64,000 nucleotides of DNA. Origin: Hyparrhenia diplandra (lineage: Eukaryota; Streptophyta; Magnoliopsida; Poales; Poaceae). The notes under the pieces were generated by a model. The model was not told where the DNA came from. It made no database searches and saw only the letters and a program-made list of their open reading frames with translations. This document shows positions 47,060 to 57,629 of this stretch, in pieces. The position numbers were made by a program, and so were the translations under genes. The stretch covers positions 248,001 through 312,000 of the forward strand of contig JADLZK010007787.1 in the NCBI GenBank assembly GCA_015847255.1. The letters run 5' to 3'. How positions within the stretch are numbered: the first letter of the stretch is position 1; each line of letters opens with the position of its first letter.

Positions 47060-48347
47060 ACCACGCGCCCGATGTCACGCCCCACTTTTAATGGGACCTT
47101 AATCTCGCGTATTGGCACCAGGATCACGCTACCAATACGTTTACCGAGTCACAATAAATGGAAATCAGTTATAGATGAACTATTCCGAGCATATATTGAC
47201 ATAGGATAGAAGGTCTTACAGCGGTGATGAAGACACCACTCTGGATTATATTGATCAGAGTAGCCAACTGTGAAGCAGTGGTTTATCTATGACGGATCTG
47301 CTAAGGTGCTAGACCGTCTGGGCACAACTCCATGTTCCACAGGCAACTTGAGCGCGGATGGAAATCCTGGGCTTCTACGTCTTTCTCCTAAGCAACGTCT
47401 GGCGAACTCCTACGTCGTTGGTCTCCTACTTCGACAGCGACCTTACCTTCGGATATTCCGATATCTGTAAAAACAGAGGGGTGAGTACAAAGGTACTCAG
47501 CAAGTCCAAACCAGGGGTGGTTTGGTATATTAAGGGTTTTGGGCCCTAGCAGAGTCACTAAAACTGCTCTCGCTAGTTCCCGAGGTTATCTCTTGTCATC
47601 ACCTTCACATTATCACAAACGTTAGTTATATCTAATCATAGATGTTCCGGCCTAGCATTTGCCCATTCCAAGGACGTGGCTATTCGAATAGATTCAATAA
47701 AACTCTGCAGAGGTTGTACAAATTTCCCCACACGATGGACACATCCTCTTCCATGATCAGTGGTCGACAGAGGTCCAACGAGATCCGTACCCGCTTGCAT
47801 GCTACCCTAGGTATGTTGGTATAATCTTCACCACGACTTCTCAGGGGTTGGAAGGATGACACATCATCCTAGACAATATGGTGATACCAAATCACCCACG
47901 GCTTTACAGGTAATACCTTATTACCCAACCTATACTGTCAAACACCATACCCAATCATTAATCATAAATATGTGCACCTAGCACTGCGCCACTGCGCCCA
48001 AACATCTTACGTGGAAGATCACTCAGCATCCACGCCAACCGGACCATGGGGCCACTCTCCCCATGTCTGCTCCTAATAGGTCGTTCGCCTGCTCCGGCCA
48101 CCTTGGTTTCCAATTATACCTCAACCCAACGGGGTGTGAATCAAGCCGCCCCATCCCGGCGTGTGACTGTACGTAATATCGTACTAGGTAAAAGGTCTAT
48201 GAACCGGTCCTTAGGGAGGCGAGTATCTCTCCGCAGGAATCCCTCACGGCGATTCCCGTAGCAATCCATCTCTATGGATTACTATCACCCACCTCTTTTG
48301 GTTAGGGTTCATTAGGCGATCTCATGTTATTCTTTAGTTATAACGTA

Positions 48348-49126
48348 CTCCCTCCATACTGGTATTAGAAGTCCTTTAGGACATGATTGTGCATACCAAG
48401 GAGTCATTAATTGGGGTAGTTTTTCCTTGTTTGCCCCTAATAAATTGTAGGCGGGTGCTTGGCAAGCACCAACATCTTCTCAGCTGGTTGGTCAGCGTTG
48501 CGCGTCCCGAGACCTCTGTGTTGAGAGGTTGCTGGTTCGATCCCTTGTCACTGCAATCTTTTTGCCTTTGCTGCTTTTTGCATGGTGCCTTTTGTGCATA
48601 GAGTACCGGTGGACGTGGGCACGCTGCCCGCACCGTTTTTTCGTCGTTCTTTCGGGCGTGAATCGTGTGATTCAGGGTATGCATGGAGACCGACTATTTT
48701 TTTCGACGTTTTCGTTTCTTGCGTGCTCGGCGAGAAGAGATCGTGTGTCGGCGGATTCCAGCGATTGGAGCCCGACCGCAACTTCGGAGTTATCAACGCG
48801 ACCGTCGAGTCGAATCCATGGCGACCGACGAGGAGGAAGAGAGGCATGGCAGCGAGAGGAAAGAAGGCGAGGCGCGCGGCAGCGAAAGCAACGAGGAAGG
48901 CGAGGCATGTGTCGCAACTACGAGAGGCATGCAAGTGGTAATAGCGCGCGGCGTCTGCGGCACGGAGAGGCGATCAAGCGCCGCAGCGTGGCTTAATTAC
49001 TTAAGGGCCCGGCGCAATTTACGCAGGGTAAAGACGTCCAAAACAATTGCATGCGGTACGGCGACTTCTTTTGCTCTCGCCGCAAAAAAAGTCGGAGAAC
49101 GACTTCTATTAACGTTACGGAGGGAG
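48348..49126. mobile_element. Stowaway-like element, unusually long, nested in the solo LTR
   Basis: Ends CTCCCTCCATACTGGTATTA and, inverted, CTCCCTCCGTAACGTTAATA, both continuing into AGAAGTC, with TA at each flank (48346-48347, 49127-49128). At 779 bp it is several times the usual Stowaway length. It carries a tRNA-like segment near the left end and a GC-rich, purine-rich centre open in more than one frame (for example 48683-49141, rich in Glu, Arg and Ser). No mariner transposase is recognised. Confidence 0.7.
48455..48548 (+). mobile_element. tRNA-derived (SINE-like) segment inside the Stowaway-like element
   Basis: The stretch contains CTCAGCTGGTTGGTCAGCG (A-box like), a hairpin ACCTCTGTGTTGAGAGGT in the variable/anticodon region, and a B box GGTTCGATCCC. 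Spacing fits a tRNA-like fold, but the acceptor arms do not pair well, so it is best seen as a SINE head or a tRNA pseudogene. A weak internal pol III promoter may remain. Confidence 0.5.
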
Positions 49127-49211
49127 TATGAGCATAGATAATGTGGTTGAGTACGTCATCCCGCTTTTAGCTCCATAGCTACATTATGGGGCTCATACCA
49201 CGCTATACTAA

Positions 49212-49241
49212 TCCGGTTATCATCATCATCATCATCATCAT
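49212..49241. repeat. (ATC)n microsatellite
   Basis: About eight ATC units within the solo LTR, interrupted by ATT at the end. Confidence 0.7.
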
Positions 49242-51770
49242 TATTTACTTAAGGTCATGATTAGGGGGGTAAGGACTTGCCTGGGATGTTCTTACTGGGT
49301 CGGCATTGGCGTCGAACGCTCCTAGCTTTGCCCCCAAACGGGAAGCTCCTAAATGGTCGCCGAAAGCTACTTGCGAATGGCGATAAACCTAGCTCGAACT
49401 ATAGCACACAAAACAAACATAGAACATTATGGTGGCAATGGGTTAGATGCATAGAGCTAGATTTTAGATGAATTATGGAAGTCGTTTCACGCGAAACGGA
49501 GTTAATTTGCATGAGATATGAATATTACAATATTAATCCCTAATTAAACCATTAGGGTAATATTATAATATAATTTTTATCATGTAATAATATTGTAACT
49601 AATTACATGATAAAATTCTATAAATCAAATAATGAATTTACAAATTTTCTGGGAATTTTTTCGACATGGAAATGTATGCTTTTAATACTACGTGTACAAT
49701 AGCAGGGTAGTCATAGCTTACAACCTGCATACGAGAAAAAGTCTATCTACACATGGGTGCCACGTGGGTCCACGTGGACGCCACCGTGGCTGCCGCGTGG
49801 AGGTGCCACTTGTGTAACGGGGTCGCCCAAATCTGGCCCGTGACGGAGGGGAACCAGGGTGGCGTGTCGTCTCGTCATTGGCCCTCGTCATGCGGGCGTC
49901 GAGGTAACGGGGGCGGCGTCGGGGGTTGTTCCCCGTCCCGCCGTGCCGGCGGCGGTGTTTCGCCGGAAGTTTGCCGTGGAGGGTCCCTGGGACTCCTCGC
50001 GTTGCCCCAGTGGTCGAGGTGGGGCCGGCGACGGGCGGCGTTCCTTCCACGGTGGCGGGCGTGGGTAGCGGCTTCGGCGCGGCGCTGCTCGGCCGGGTAT
50101 TGCGCGAGCAGCGCAGTAGGCGGTTGGGGGTGCACCTGTCGAGCGGCGGATGATGGGGAAGCTCACTAACGACGACCAGCACGACCGGGGAGGGACGCTA
50201 ACCCTAGCTCGCAGCCGGCGGCGGCGGGTTGGGGGAAATGGCGCACCGGCGAGGAAGAGAGGGGAAGGGAGGAATCGAGGCGCGCACCGGCGCCCGGCCC
50301 AAGGCGGAGCTTGGGATGGTGGCGGCGCGTCGGTGCTCCCCGGAGGGCCATATTTATAGCCACGACGGGTGAGAGCTTCCAGCGGTGAGATCTTTTCCCG
50401 CCCGTAGATATTTCCCGACCATGCCCCCCCGGTGTCGTGGACCTTGAGCTAGTGCGCCATGAGCTGGGACACATCGTGCTTTCGTCTCGGTGAGCCGGGC
50501 GGGACGTTGGGCTGCTCGTCCTACAGCGGCGGCCGCCGTCGCCATGGCCGCGTCTTTGGCACTTGCCCGATGGTGGCTTGTGGGCGTTTTGCTCGTCTCG
50601 GTTGGCACCAGCTTCGGCAGAACGACGGCGTCGTTTGTCACCAGCGTGTTCGTCGTGGCGCCGGGCTCGACGCCTTGTCCCATCAAGACTAGCGCGGGTG
50701 GCGCGCCGGCAAGGTCGTCGAGAGCCCCGTGTGTGTTGACGCGGCCTCCCGTGCGCCCTCGGCCGTGACCCTTGGGGCGCCCGTCTGCGATTCTTTGTGC
50801 TCCGGTCTTCGCCTCGCACTCGTCCGGTGTGGGGGGGGGGCAGCGAGGGGGTGCCGACGGGGGCCGCCGCCCTCGTCGCGTGGATGCGGGACCGGGGAAG
50901 GAGACGGCGATAGGGCGGGGCCCGGTCGTCGCCGAGTTAGAGGGAAGGAGTGGGCTGTCGGGCCTCATTCTTGGGCTCGCATCTTTGGGGCGGCCCGCTT
51001 GATGCAGGGAGAAAGGAAAGGAAGGAGGAGGGGCCGGTTGGGCGGGCCCGAAGAAGGTAAGAGGGGAAGTTTGAGCCCGAGAGCTCCTTCTGGTTTCCTT
51101 TTCTTCTTTCTATATTCTTTGTCCTTCTTTCTTATTTTCCTTTCTCATTATTTTATGTGTGTAAGTATATTTGGTACACATTTATACAAGCACTCATATG
51201 TATCTTCATGATGGTATTCATGAAAATATTTATTTAATTGTACTTGTATAAATATGTGCATATATTTGTGCACACACATATTTTCCCGAACTCTTTTTTT
51301 TTTCGTGTGTAGTATATATATTATAAATATTTATACAAGCACTCCTATATTACCATGACTTTTATTGTCAAGAATATTCATTAGTTGTGCTTATAAAAAT
51401 ATTCATATATATATTTTCGGTACACACGTGTTTTCGGTATTTTGTTATTCGGAGAAAATTATAAACCACTTCTCATGCAATATTTTCCATAGTTAAAATC
51501 TAGAACTTACCTTACATCCTCGGTCACCATAAAGCTCAACAAGCCACAAACAAAGAGAAACCTAATTTTCTATATGGTGGGAGTTTGAGATGCACGGGGG
51601 TTTTTTGAAAACAGGGTTTTGGTTTAGCGAAAATTAAATCAAGTTTTAGTTGTAATTATAAAAAGTTCAAATTTTTAGTGATTTTTAAAATGATGCAAAA
51701 ACACAGGTGTTACACCCGAGGCGCCTGTTTGAGACCATACAAGTGCCTTGTCTAACTTGCAAACAAAGTT

Positions 51771-52094
51771 CTAACGATTTGGATCCCGATAGCCCGGTGG
51801 TTGATGCATATAGACCTCTTCTTCAAGAATACCGTGCAGAAAAGCATTCTGTACATCTAATTGCCGAAGTGACCATCCTTTAGACACAACAATGGATAGT
51901 ATGAGCCGGATCGTGGCAGCCTTGACCACTGGACTAAATGTGTCCTCGTAGTCGATTCCATACCGTTGCTTAAAACCTTTAGCAACCAGACGTGCCTTGT
52001 ATCGATCTATGCTCCCGTCTGCCTTCTTTTTCACCTTGTAAACCCACTTGCATCCTATCACATTCTTGCCCTTTGGTGGTGGCACCGGTGCCAT
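51771..52094 (-). pseudogene. Copia reverse transcriptase, N-terminal half
   Basis: Minus-strand frame containing CKWVYKVKKKADGSIDRYKA, RLVAKGFKQRYGIDYEDTFS, PVVKAATIRLILSIVVSKGW and QLDVQNAFLHGILEEEVYMH, the most conserved start of copia RT. It stops at the solo LTR insertion; the catalytic YVDD half resumes at 47059. Confidence 0.9.
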
Positions 52095-52650
52095 GCTTTG
52101 TTCTTCATTAGCGCCTCATATTCAGCATCCATAGCTTGAACCCAACGCTTGTCACGAAGTGCCACATCCGACGCCGGCTCATCGGATGTACCGTGCTCAA
52201 CATTCCCCATCGCACCATACCATCGATTATGCGTTTTGGGCTTCGTGATGCCATGTTGGAGCCTTGTGGCGGGACGGCGCATAACAGGAGATGAAGTGGG
52301 TATCAACGAAGCCTCACCGGCAGCACCTTGATCAACGAGCTCGTCGCCGCCGCACGGATCCGGATGGAGCCGCAGGCGATCCGGCGACGAGAATCGCACT
52401 GGGAATCCCCGGCGCCGGATCCCCGTGTCCGCCATTGGGGTCGAAGGCGTGGCCGAGGCCGGGCGTAGAGAAGATCCGCTGCCGGACGGGCGCCACCGAC
52501 CGTGTAGGGGAGACCGGGACCAGCACCTGATCCGATGTCGATCCGCCTGCAGATCGGTCACGAGGAGCGAAAGCGAATCCGCTTCGTGCCCCCCGCGGCG
52601 CGGCGTCGTCTCCTTCCAGCATGAAATAGCGCTGGTTTGCCGCCGTTCTT

Positions 52651-53640
52651 TCACCGTTTTCCACCATTCCAAATCTGCACAATTCTCGGCACCAAAGACA
52701 ACTTCGAACAAGCATTAGTAGGCAGAGAATTAACCTCAGATTGATCATGCACATGTGCACTCCCAAATTCAGAAGCTGGGTTTTTGAGGATATCAGGAAG
52801 AAGCTCAAGTTCTTTACGCAACCGAGCACCTGCATGGGGATGGAGTGTGGTGAAGGGAAAAACATGCTCGTCAAAGACAACGTCACGAGATATGTAGACC
52901 CATCCTATAGCTAGATCAGGACACTTGAACCCTTTATGGAGGTTGCTATACCCAAGAAACACACACCGAATTTTTGAACGAAACTCCAGTTTCCGAAAGT
53001 GTTATAGGGTCTTAGATTTGGCCAGACGGCACACCCAAAGGTTCAAAGGAAACTATAATGCGGAGTTTTGCCAAACAAGCGTTCAAACGGGGTATGATTA
53101 TCAATAACCCGAGAAGGCAATCTATTAATGAGAAAAACGGCGGTCAAGAATGCTTCATCCCAAAATTTCAAGGGCATAACTGCATGGGCGAGAAGGGAAA
53201 GGCCTACTTTGACAATATGCTCGTGTTTACATTTCGGCGAGCCATTTTGTTGGTGGGCATGTGGGCAGGATACGTGATGAGCAATGCCGAGACGAGCAAA
53301 AAAAGGATTGAGGGACCGGTATTCACCGCCCCAATCTGATTGCACAGCAAGTATTTTTGTATTGAATTGGTGCTCTACCATATTTTGGAAATCTTTGAAG
53401 CGGAGAAAACTTCGATTTGTGACGAAGAAGATAAATCCAAGTATACTTGTTGTAATCGTCTATGAAGCTAAAATAATAATCATGCCGCCCAATCAAAGTT
53501 GGTGCCGGACCCCACACATCAGAAAAAAATGAGCTCAAAAGGTTTTGATGAAACACTGGTTGACTTGGGATAGGCCAATTGATGGCTCTTCCCACGTTGA
53601 CATGCATCGCATATCATATTATTCTCCCGATCACTAGAAA
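52651..53640 (-). pseudogene. Copia integrase remnant
   Basis: Minus-strand pieces in order: CDACQRGKSHQLAYPKS (zinc-binding CxxC), SSFFSDVWGPAPTLIGRHDY with YFSFIDDYNKYTWIYLLRHK, QSDWGGEYRSLNPFFARLGI, and FLINRLPSRVIDNHTPFERL. The last part (52962-52651) has MFLGYSNLHKGFKCPD. They correspond to the zinc-finger, the D,D catalytic residues and the C-terminal part. Several shifts break the frame, and the His-containing half of the zinc finger lies beyond the TRIM. Confidence 0.85.
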
Positions 53641-53663
53641 ACAAAAGTTTGTGGCGACTAAGG

Positions 53664-54518
53664 TGATGAGTCCCCCAAAGCGGGGTTGGATGAAAAGCCC
53701 GACACACCGATCCCGGATTCCCGAATCCGCAATCTTAGCACCGTGGCCCGAAAATACGACACACCGATCCGGCTACAACGCCACTTGGGCCTCCCTGTTG
53801 TGCCTCGGCAATCTTAGCACCGTACTCCGGTTGCCCCTACTCAGGGAAAGGCCCAATCGCCCCAAAAGACTAGTCGATAGGGGAAGGGTGGCTCTCCCTT
53901 TTAAGGTGGCTTCCTCCTCCCAAGTTAAGCAAGGTGGGATTATTTCTCCCTTTTTTAAGGTGGCTTCCTCCTCCCAAGTTAAGCAAGGTGGGATTATTAG
54001 AGGCTCACACGGTCGCCGTCCGGCTACAAGCTGGGCCACCTGGCCCATTTAGTGTTCGTCTTTGCCAACGGGTAATAGTGGAGGAGATGTCCTCATCATT
54101 CCCACCCCCTTAACAAGGGCCCGACTTTGATACCAAATGATGAGTCCGGCCCAGGGGGTTGGATGAAAAGCCCGACACACCGATCCGGATTCCCGAATCC
54201 CGCAATCTTAGCACCGACAAATTAAAAAATACGACACACCGATCCGGCCACAACGCCACTAGGGCCTCCTGTTGTGCCTCGGCAATCTTAGCACCGTACT
54301 CGGTGCCCCCCACTCGGGAAAGGCCCAATCGCCCAAAAAGACTAGTCCGATAGGGGAAGGGTGGCTCTCCCTTTTAAGGTGGCTTCCTCCTCCCAAGTTA
54401 AGCAAGGTGGGATTATTAGAGGCTCACACGATGCCGCCGTCCCGACTACAACTAGGCCACGGCCCATTTAGTGTTGCGTCTTTGCCAACGGGTAATAGTG
54501 GAGGAGATGTCCTCATCA
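53664..54518 (-). mobile_element. TRIM retrotransposon with a 39-bp internal region
   Basis: Two direct LTRs, 53664-54098 (435 bp) and 54138-54518 (381 bp), both TGATGAG...CTCATCA, flanked by the perfect 5-bp duplication TAAGG (53659-53663, 54519-54523). Between them lie only 39 bp. On the minus strand these read TTTGGTATCAAAGTCGGGCC (a Met-tRNA primer site TGGTATCAAAG next to the LTR) and a purine tract AAGGGGGTGGGAA next to the other LTR. The LTRs differ mainly because one contains a 54-bp internal tandem duplication (about 53895-54000). No coding capacity; it must be copied by another element's enzymes. Confidence 0.85.
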
Positions 54519-54523
54519 TAAGG

Positions 54524-55031
54524 ACTTGCTGAACAATAGCATTGGACGCATGACCTAGCCTACTATGCCACGTGGAAACGGTGGGCTTGAATACTCCAAG
54601 CACTTGTTTATTGGACTCTGACAATTTGTGGGGGTGCGGCTTCAAGGGGTAGAGGCCATGCTCACATTGGCCTCCGAGGAGTGTCTTCCTCGTCTCCTGG
54701 TCCTTGAGAAAAAACAAGTAGGGTGAAACTCTAGAAAAGCATGGTTATCTCGAACAAGGCGATTGGCGTGATAGGAGGTTTTTATTGGCATGAGGCACAT
54801 GAAGGATATTTTTGAGATGAATTTGACGAATTGGGGAATGTAAAGTGCTATGACCGCAATATGATCAATTCTCATACCTGAACGAGATGCCGTATGCACC
54901 TGGTCGCCTCCATGGTACTTGTCGCGGATGGACAGCTTCTCCAGCTCCCCGGTCACATGGTCTGTGGCTCCTGAATCCACATACCAATTGGTGTCCACCC
55001 CATACGATGTGGTGGCGGGACAGAGACACTC
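54524..55031 (-). pseudogene. Copia protease and start of integrase
   Basis: The frame 54998-54642 has NWYVDSGATDHVTGELEKLS, with the aspartic protease DSGA motif. Downstream in another frame comes STWHSRLGHASNAIVQQVL, the first half (H..H) of the GAG-pre-integrase zinc finger. The TRIM interrupts immediately after this motif. Confidence 0.85.
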
Positions 55032-55932
55032 TTCGTGGCGGCCTAGTCGGTTGTGATCAAAGCACTTGAAGCACTCGACGGCGTAGTGGCCCTCCTTGCC
55101 ACAGTGGCAGATTGCTGGGGGATGAAGCCGCTTCCACGGCCACCACCGCCACCACGTCCTCCCTTTGGTCCTCCATGGGTGAAGCCGCCACGACCGCGGC
55201 CACCACCACCACCGCGGCCGCCTCCATTTGCATTTCCTCCACGGCCACCCTTGGTCGCCATGTTGACGGAGGATTGAGAACCCCCGCCATGGTACTCCAT
55301 CCTGGATTCGAAGGAGGTGAGCTGGGTGAACAACTCTTGGACCGTGATAGGCTCCACCCTTGCCGCAATAGCCGACACGACAGGGTTGAAGTCCATATCT
55401 AATCCAGTCAGGATATAGGAGATCAACTCCTTATCCTCCAGCTTGCGCCCCACGGACGCCATCTCATCCGCCAATGACTTCATCTTGGCGATGTATTCGG
55501 AGACAGTAGATGTCCCCTTCAACGCTGTGGCCAATGCCATCCTGGTGGAGATGATCCGAGCACGCGACCGCGAGGCAAATGTTGCCTTGATCGCGGTCCA
55601 TGCCTCTGCAGCGGTCACGTCGTGGGACACCTGACCGAGAATCTCCTTCCCGATGTTCGAGAGGAGATAGTTGTGGACCTGCTGGTCCTTGGCTTCCCAA
55701 TCTTCATGCTCCGGATTCGGGATGGCCGGATCGTCCGGCTTGGCACCCCTCCTTCGGGCGGGGAACTCTGCGAGGCAACGACGTCGGGGTTGATGAACTT
55801 CGCCAGCTTGGCACCCTTGATCGCCGATAGGACTTGGGACTGCCACTGCTGGAAGTTTGCGCGGGTCAGCTTCTTGCTCGGCGGGCAGAAGCCGAGAGAT
55901 GGAACTGCAGAGAGCGCGGAGGAGGAAGCCAT
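55032..55932 (-). pseudogene. Copia gag polyprotein
   Basis: The start codon is at 55932 (MASSSALSAVPSLGFCPPSK), 34 bases inside the 5' LTR. One frameshift near 55740 links it to the 267-residue frame 55846-55043. The UBN2-type gag core includes VHNYLLSNIGKEILGQVSHD, SEYIAKMKSLADEMASVG and ELISYILTGLDMDFNPVVSA. It ends in a Gly/Arg-rich stretch and, after another shift, a CHCGKEGHYAVEC zinc knuckle. Confidence 0.85.
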
Positions 55933-55966
55933 GGTGAATTTTGTGGACTAACCTAGCTCGATTACC

Positions 55967-56204
55967 ATGTGAGAATGGCTGAAACGAGATGCCGTTCGGG
56001 CTCTCGGTGCGTGTTTATATACTACCGAGGAACCGCCCCTGGTGTGGCTTGTACAAGAGGGAATTACATCATACTTGTGTTACAAGAACATCTAACTAAT
56101 CTCCTAGATTACACGCCATCATCTTGACAGCCAAGTTACATTCGGTTACATTGGATACACACGCGCTCCAAGGAGCTCTATCCTAACAACCATATCTTCT
56201 AACA
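55967..56204 (-). repeat. Copia 5' LTR, shared with an upstream fragment
   Basis: 238 bp, partner of 45764-45997. On its outer side it is followed not by host DNA but by a purine tract and RNase H sequence of another copia copy (56205-56652). Confidence 0.85.
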
Positions 56205-56652
56205 TCCCCTCTCAATCTCAGTCACTTTCAAGGTTGAGATTGCGCCTGAACTCCTTCAGTTTAGCCACTGTGATCGGCTTGGTGAAACCATCAGCTACCT
56301 GATCATTGGTACTTATGAACCGAATGTCCAACAATTTCCGAGCAACTCTCTCTCTGACAAAATGGAAGTTTATTTCAATATGTTTTGTTCTCGCATGGAA
56401 AACTGGATTTGCTGAGAGATACGTTGCTCCAATGTTATCACACTAAAGCCGTGCTACCCGAGAGTGAGGAACTCGTAGCTCTTTCAACAACTGTTGGATC
56501 CACATGATTTCAGCTGTTGCATTCGCCAAAGCTTTGTATTCAGCTTCTGTGCTTGACCGAGACACCGTAGGCTGCTTTCTTGCACACCATGACACCAGAT
56601 TACTTCAAAGAAAACTGCAAAGCCTCCGGTAGACCGCCGATCGTCCACACAA
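56205..56652 (-). pseudogene. RNase H end of a second copia element joined to the shared LTR
   Basis: Minus strand from 56652: CVDDRRSTGGFA, then AEIMWIQQLLKELRVPHSRV-type sequence and KPITVAKLKEFRRNLNLESD, then a purine tract directly against the LTR. The same RNase H segment occurs in its normal place at 46000-46430. The element is therefore LTR-internal-LTR with a further truncated internal part, a partial tandem copia. Confidence 0.8.
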
Positions 56653-56661
56653 ATCAATCAA

Positions 56662-56720
56662 ACAAATCGGTAAAATCATCATTTGAAAAATGAATCAGTG
56701 CTGTCTTGGCAGTACAGAGG
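56662..56720 (+). repeat. 59-bp direct repeat flanking the copia block, right copy
   Basis: Right partner of 45705-45763; see that entry. It begins ten bases after the truncated RNase H sequence. Confidence 0.75.
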
Positions 56721-57629
56721 CAACACAAATTTGATTCAAAGTAACAGACTAACAAATTGCCCCAGTTTCATCATCAGCTAAATAAACAAGACATAAGGCC
56801 ATGTCGCACATGCCTGCCCGGGCACCCTGATTCGGTTGTGGATCCATCGTACACACATGCAGCAATACAAGCAGCAACATGTATTCATAATTCAGGAGTC
56901 ATCCCTGTTTATTTAGTTCAAAGTAGAAGTACATCAAAAGATGCACACCACGCCACAAGACACATCAGCAGCTTGTATTCATAATTCAGTAGGCATCCCT
57001 GTTTATTTAGTTCAAAAAGTAGGAGGAGTACATCAAAAGAAGCACAATCTGATGCGTGGATGACCACAACAGAGAGGCCAACCAGACACCACAAGTCCAC
57101 AACACACGAGGCGGGAGATCGAGCAAGCTGCCCACCCTCTCACTCGCCCTTATTTATTTGGATCTCTACTGCTAATACAAGAGCAGCAGGGGTCCATGCA
57201 TCTGTATCACACCACACCATTAAAGAAGCTCGCCATAGCGTCGATGCCAATGACCCAACAATGCAAAGCAAGCAAAGCAAACGCACAACACTGGATGTCC
57301 ACCATGACAATGCAATGCTGTCTGTGCAGGTCGATGGATGATCCAGACGTAGGCCGGCCGCAACACAAGCAGAGAGGGCTGAGCATGGCATGGCATGCAT
57401 CCATCTAACAAACCAAATCAACAATAATCATGGATAGGGTATGTAGAGAGTTGAAGCAGCTGACAACAAGCACACACCACACAGCAGAGAGTGATCTTGT
57501 TTCCTGGCTGTATGAAAGACACCAGAGAGAGGGATCCATTTACTCGTCCGACTGTTCATTTATACACAAACAAACAGAAAAAAAAAAAAAAAAATAACTG
57601 ATGGGGATCACACACACATACCTCAAACC
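56721..57629 (-). other. Probable 3' UTR and flank of the NB-LRR-like gene, with a tandem repeat
   Basis: No separate gene. A unit containing TGTATTCATAATTCAG and CCCTGTTTATTTAGTTCAAA and ending near CATCAAAAGA.GCACA occurs twice (about 56872-56948 and 56968-57048), a 96-bp spaced tandem duplication. The rest is ordinary; a run of 17 A at 57577-57593 sits 40 bases below the stop. Confidence 0.5.

Larger units (their letters stand above)
47073..51714 (-). mobile_element. Large solo LTR inserted in the copia RT region
   Basis: On the minus strand the insert begins TGTAACACCTGTG and ends GGGGCGTGACA, the TG...CA borders and phrasing common to Ty3/gypsy-type LTRs of grasses. It is flanked by the 5-bp duplication CCCGA (47068-47072 and 51715-51719). 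Neither terminal sequence recurs inside, there is no primer-binding site, and no gag or pol is present, so a solo LTR is the simplest reading. After removing the nested element at 48348-49126 its length is about 3.9 kb. GC-rich ORFs around 49718-50970 overlap on both strands and are not treated as genes. Confidence 0.7.
45764..56204 (-). mobile_element. Ty1/copia LTR retrotransposon, nested and degenerate
   Basis: Minus-strand element with LTRs at 45764-45997 (3' LTR) and 55967-56204 (5' LTR), both TG...CA on the plus strand and clearly homologous. Beside the 5' LTR the primer-binding site reads TGGTAATCGAGC, a variant of the initiator-Met tRNA site; beside the 3' LTR lies a purine tract GAGATTGAGAGGGGA. 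The order of gag, protease, integrase, RT and RNase H is that of copia. Removing the solo LTR (47073-51714) and the TRIM (53664-54518) leaves about 4.9 kb, the normal copia length. Many frameshifts indicate an inactive copy. Confidence 0.9.

Noticed and set aside
48455..48548. Functional tRNA gene
   Set aside because: A and B boxes are present but the acceptor stem does not pair; better explained as a SINE-like or pseudo-tRNA sequence.
49718..50970. Long overlapping ORFs (up to 217 codons) on both strands
   Set aside because: They lie in GC-rich LTR sequence where stops are rare; products are Arg/Pro/Gly-rich, overlap in opposite strands and show no domain.
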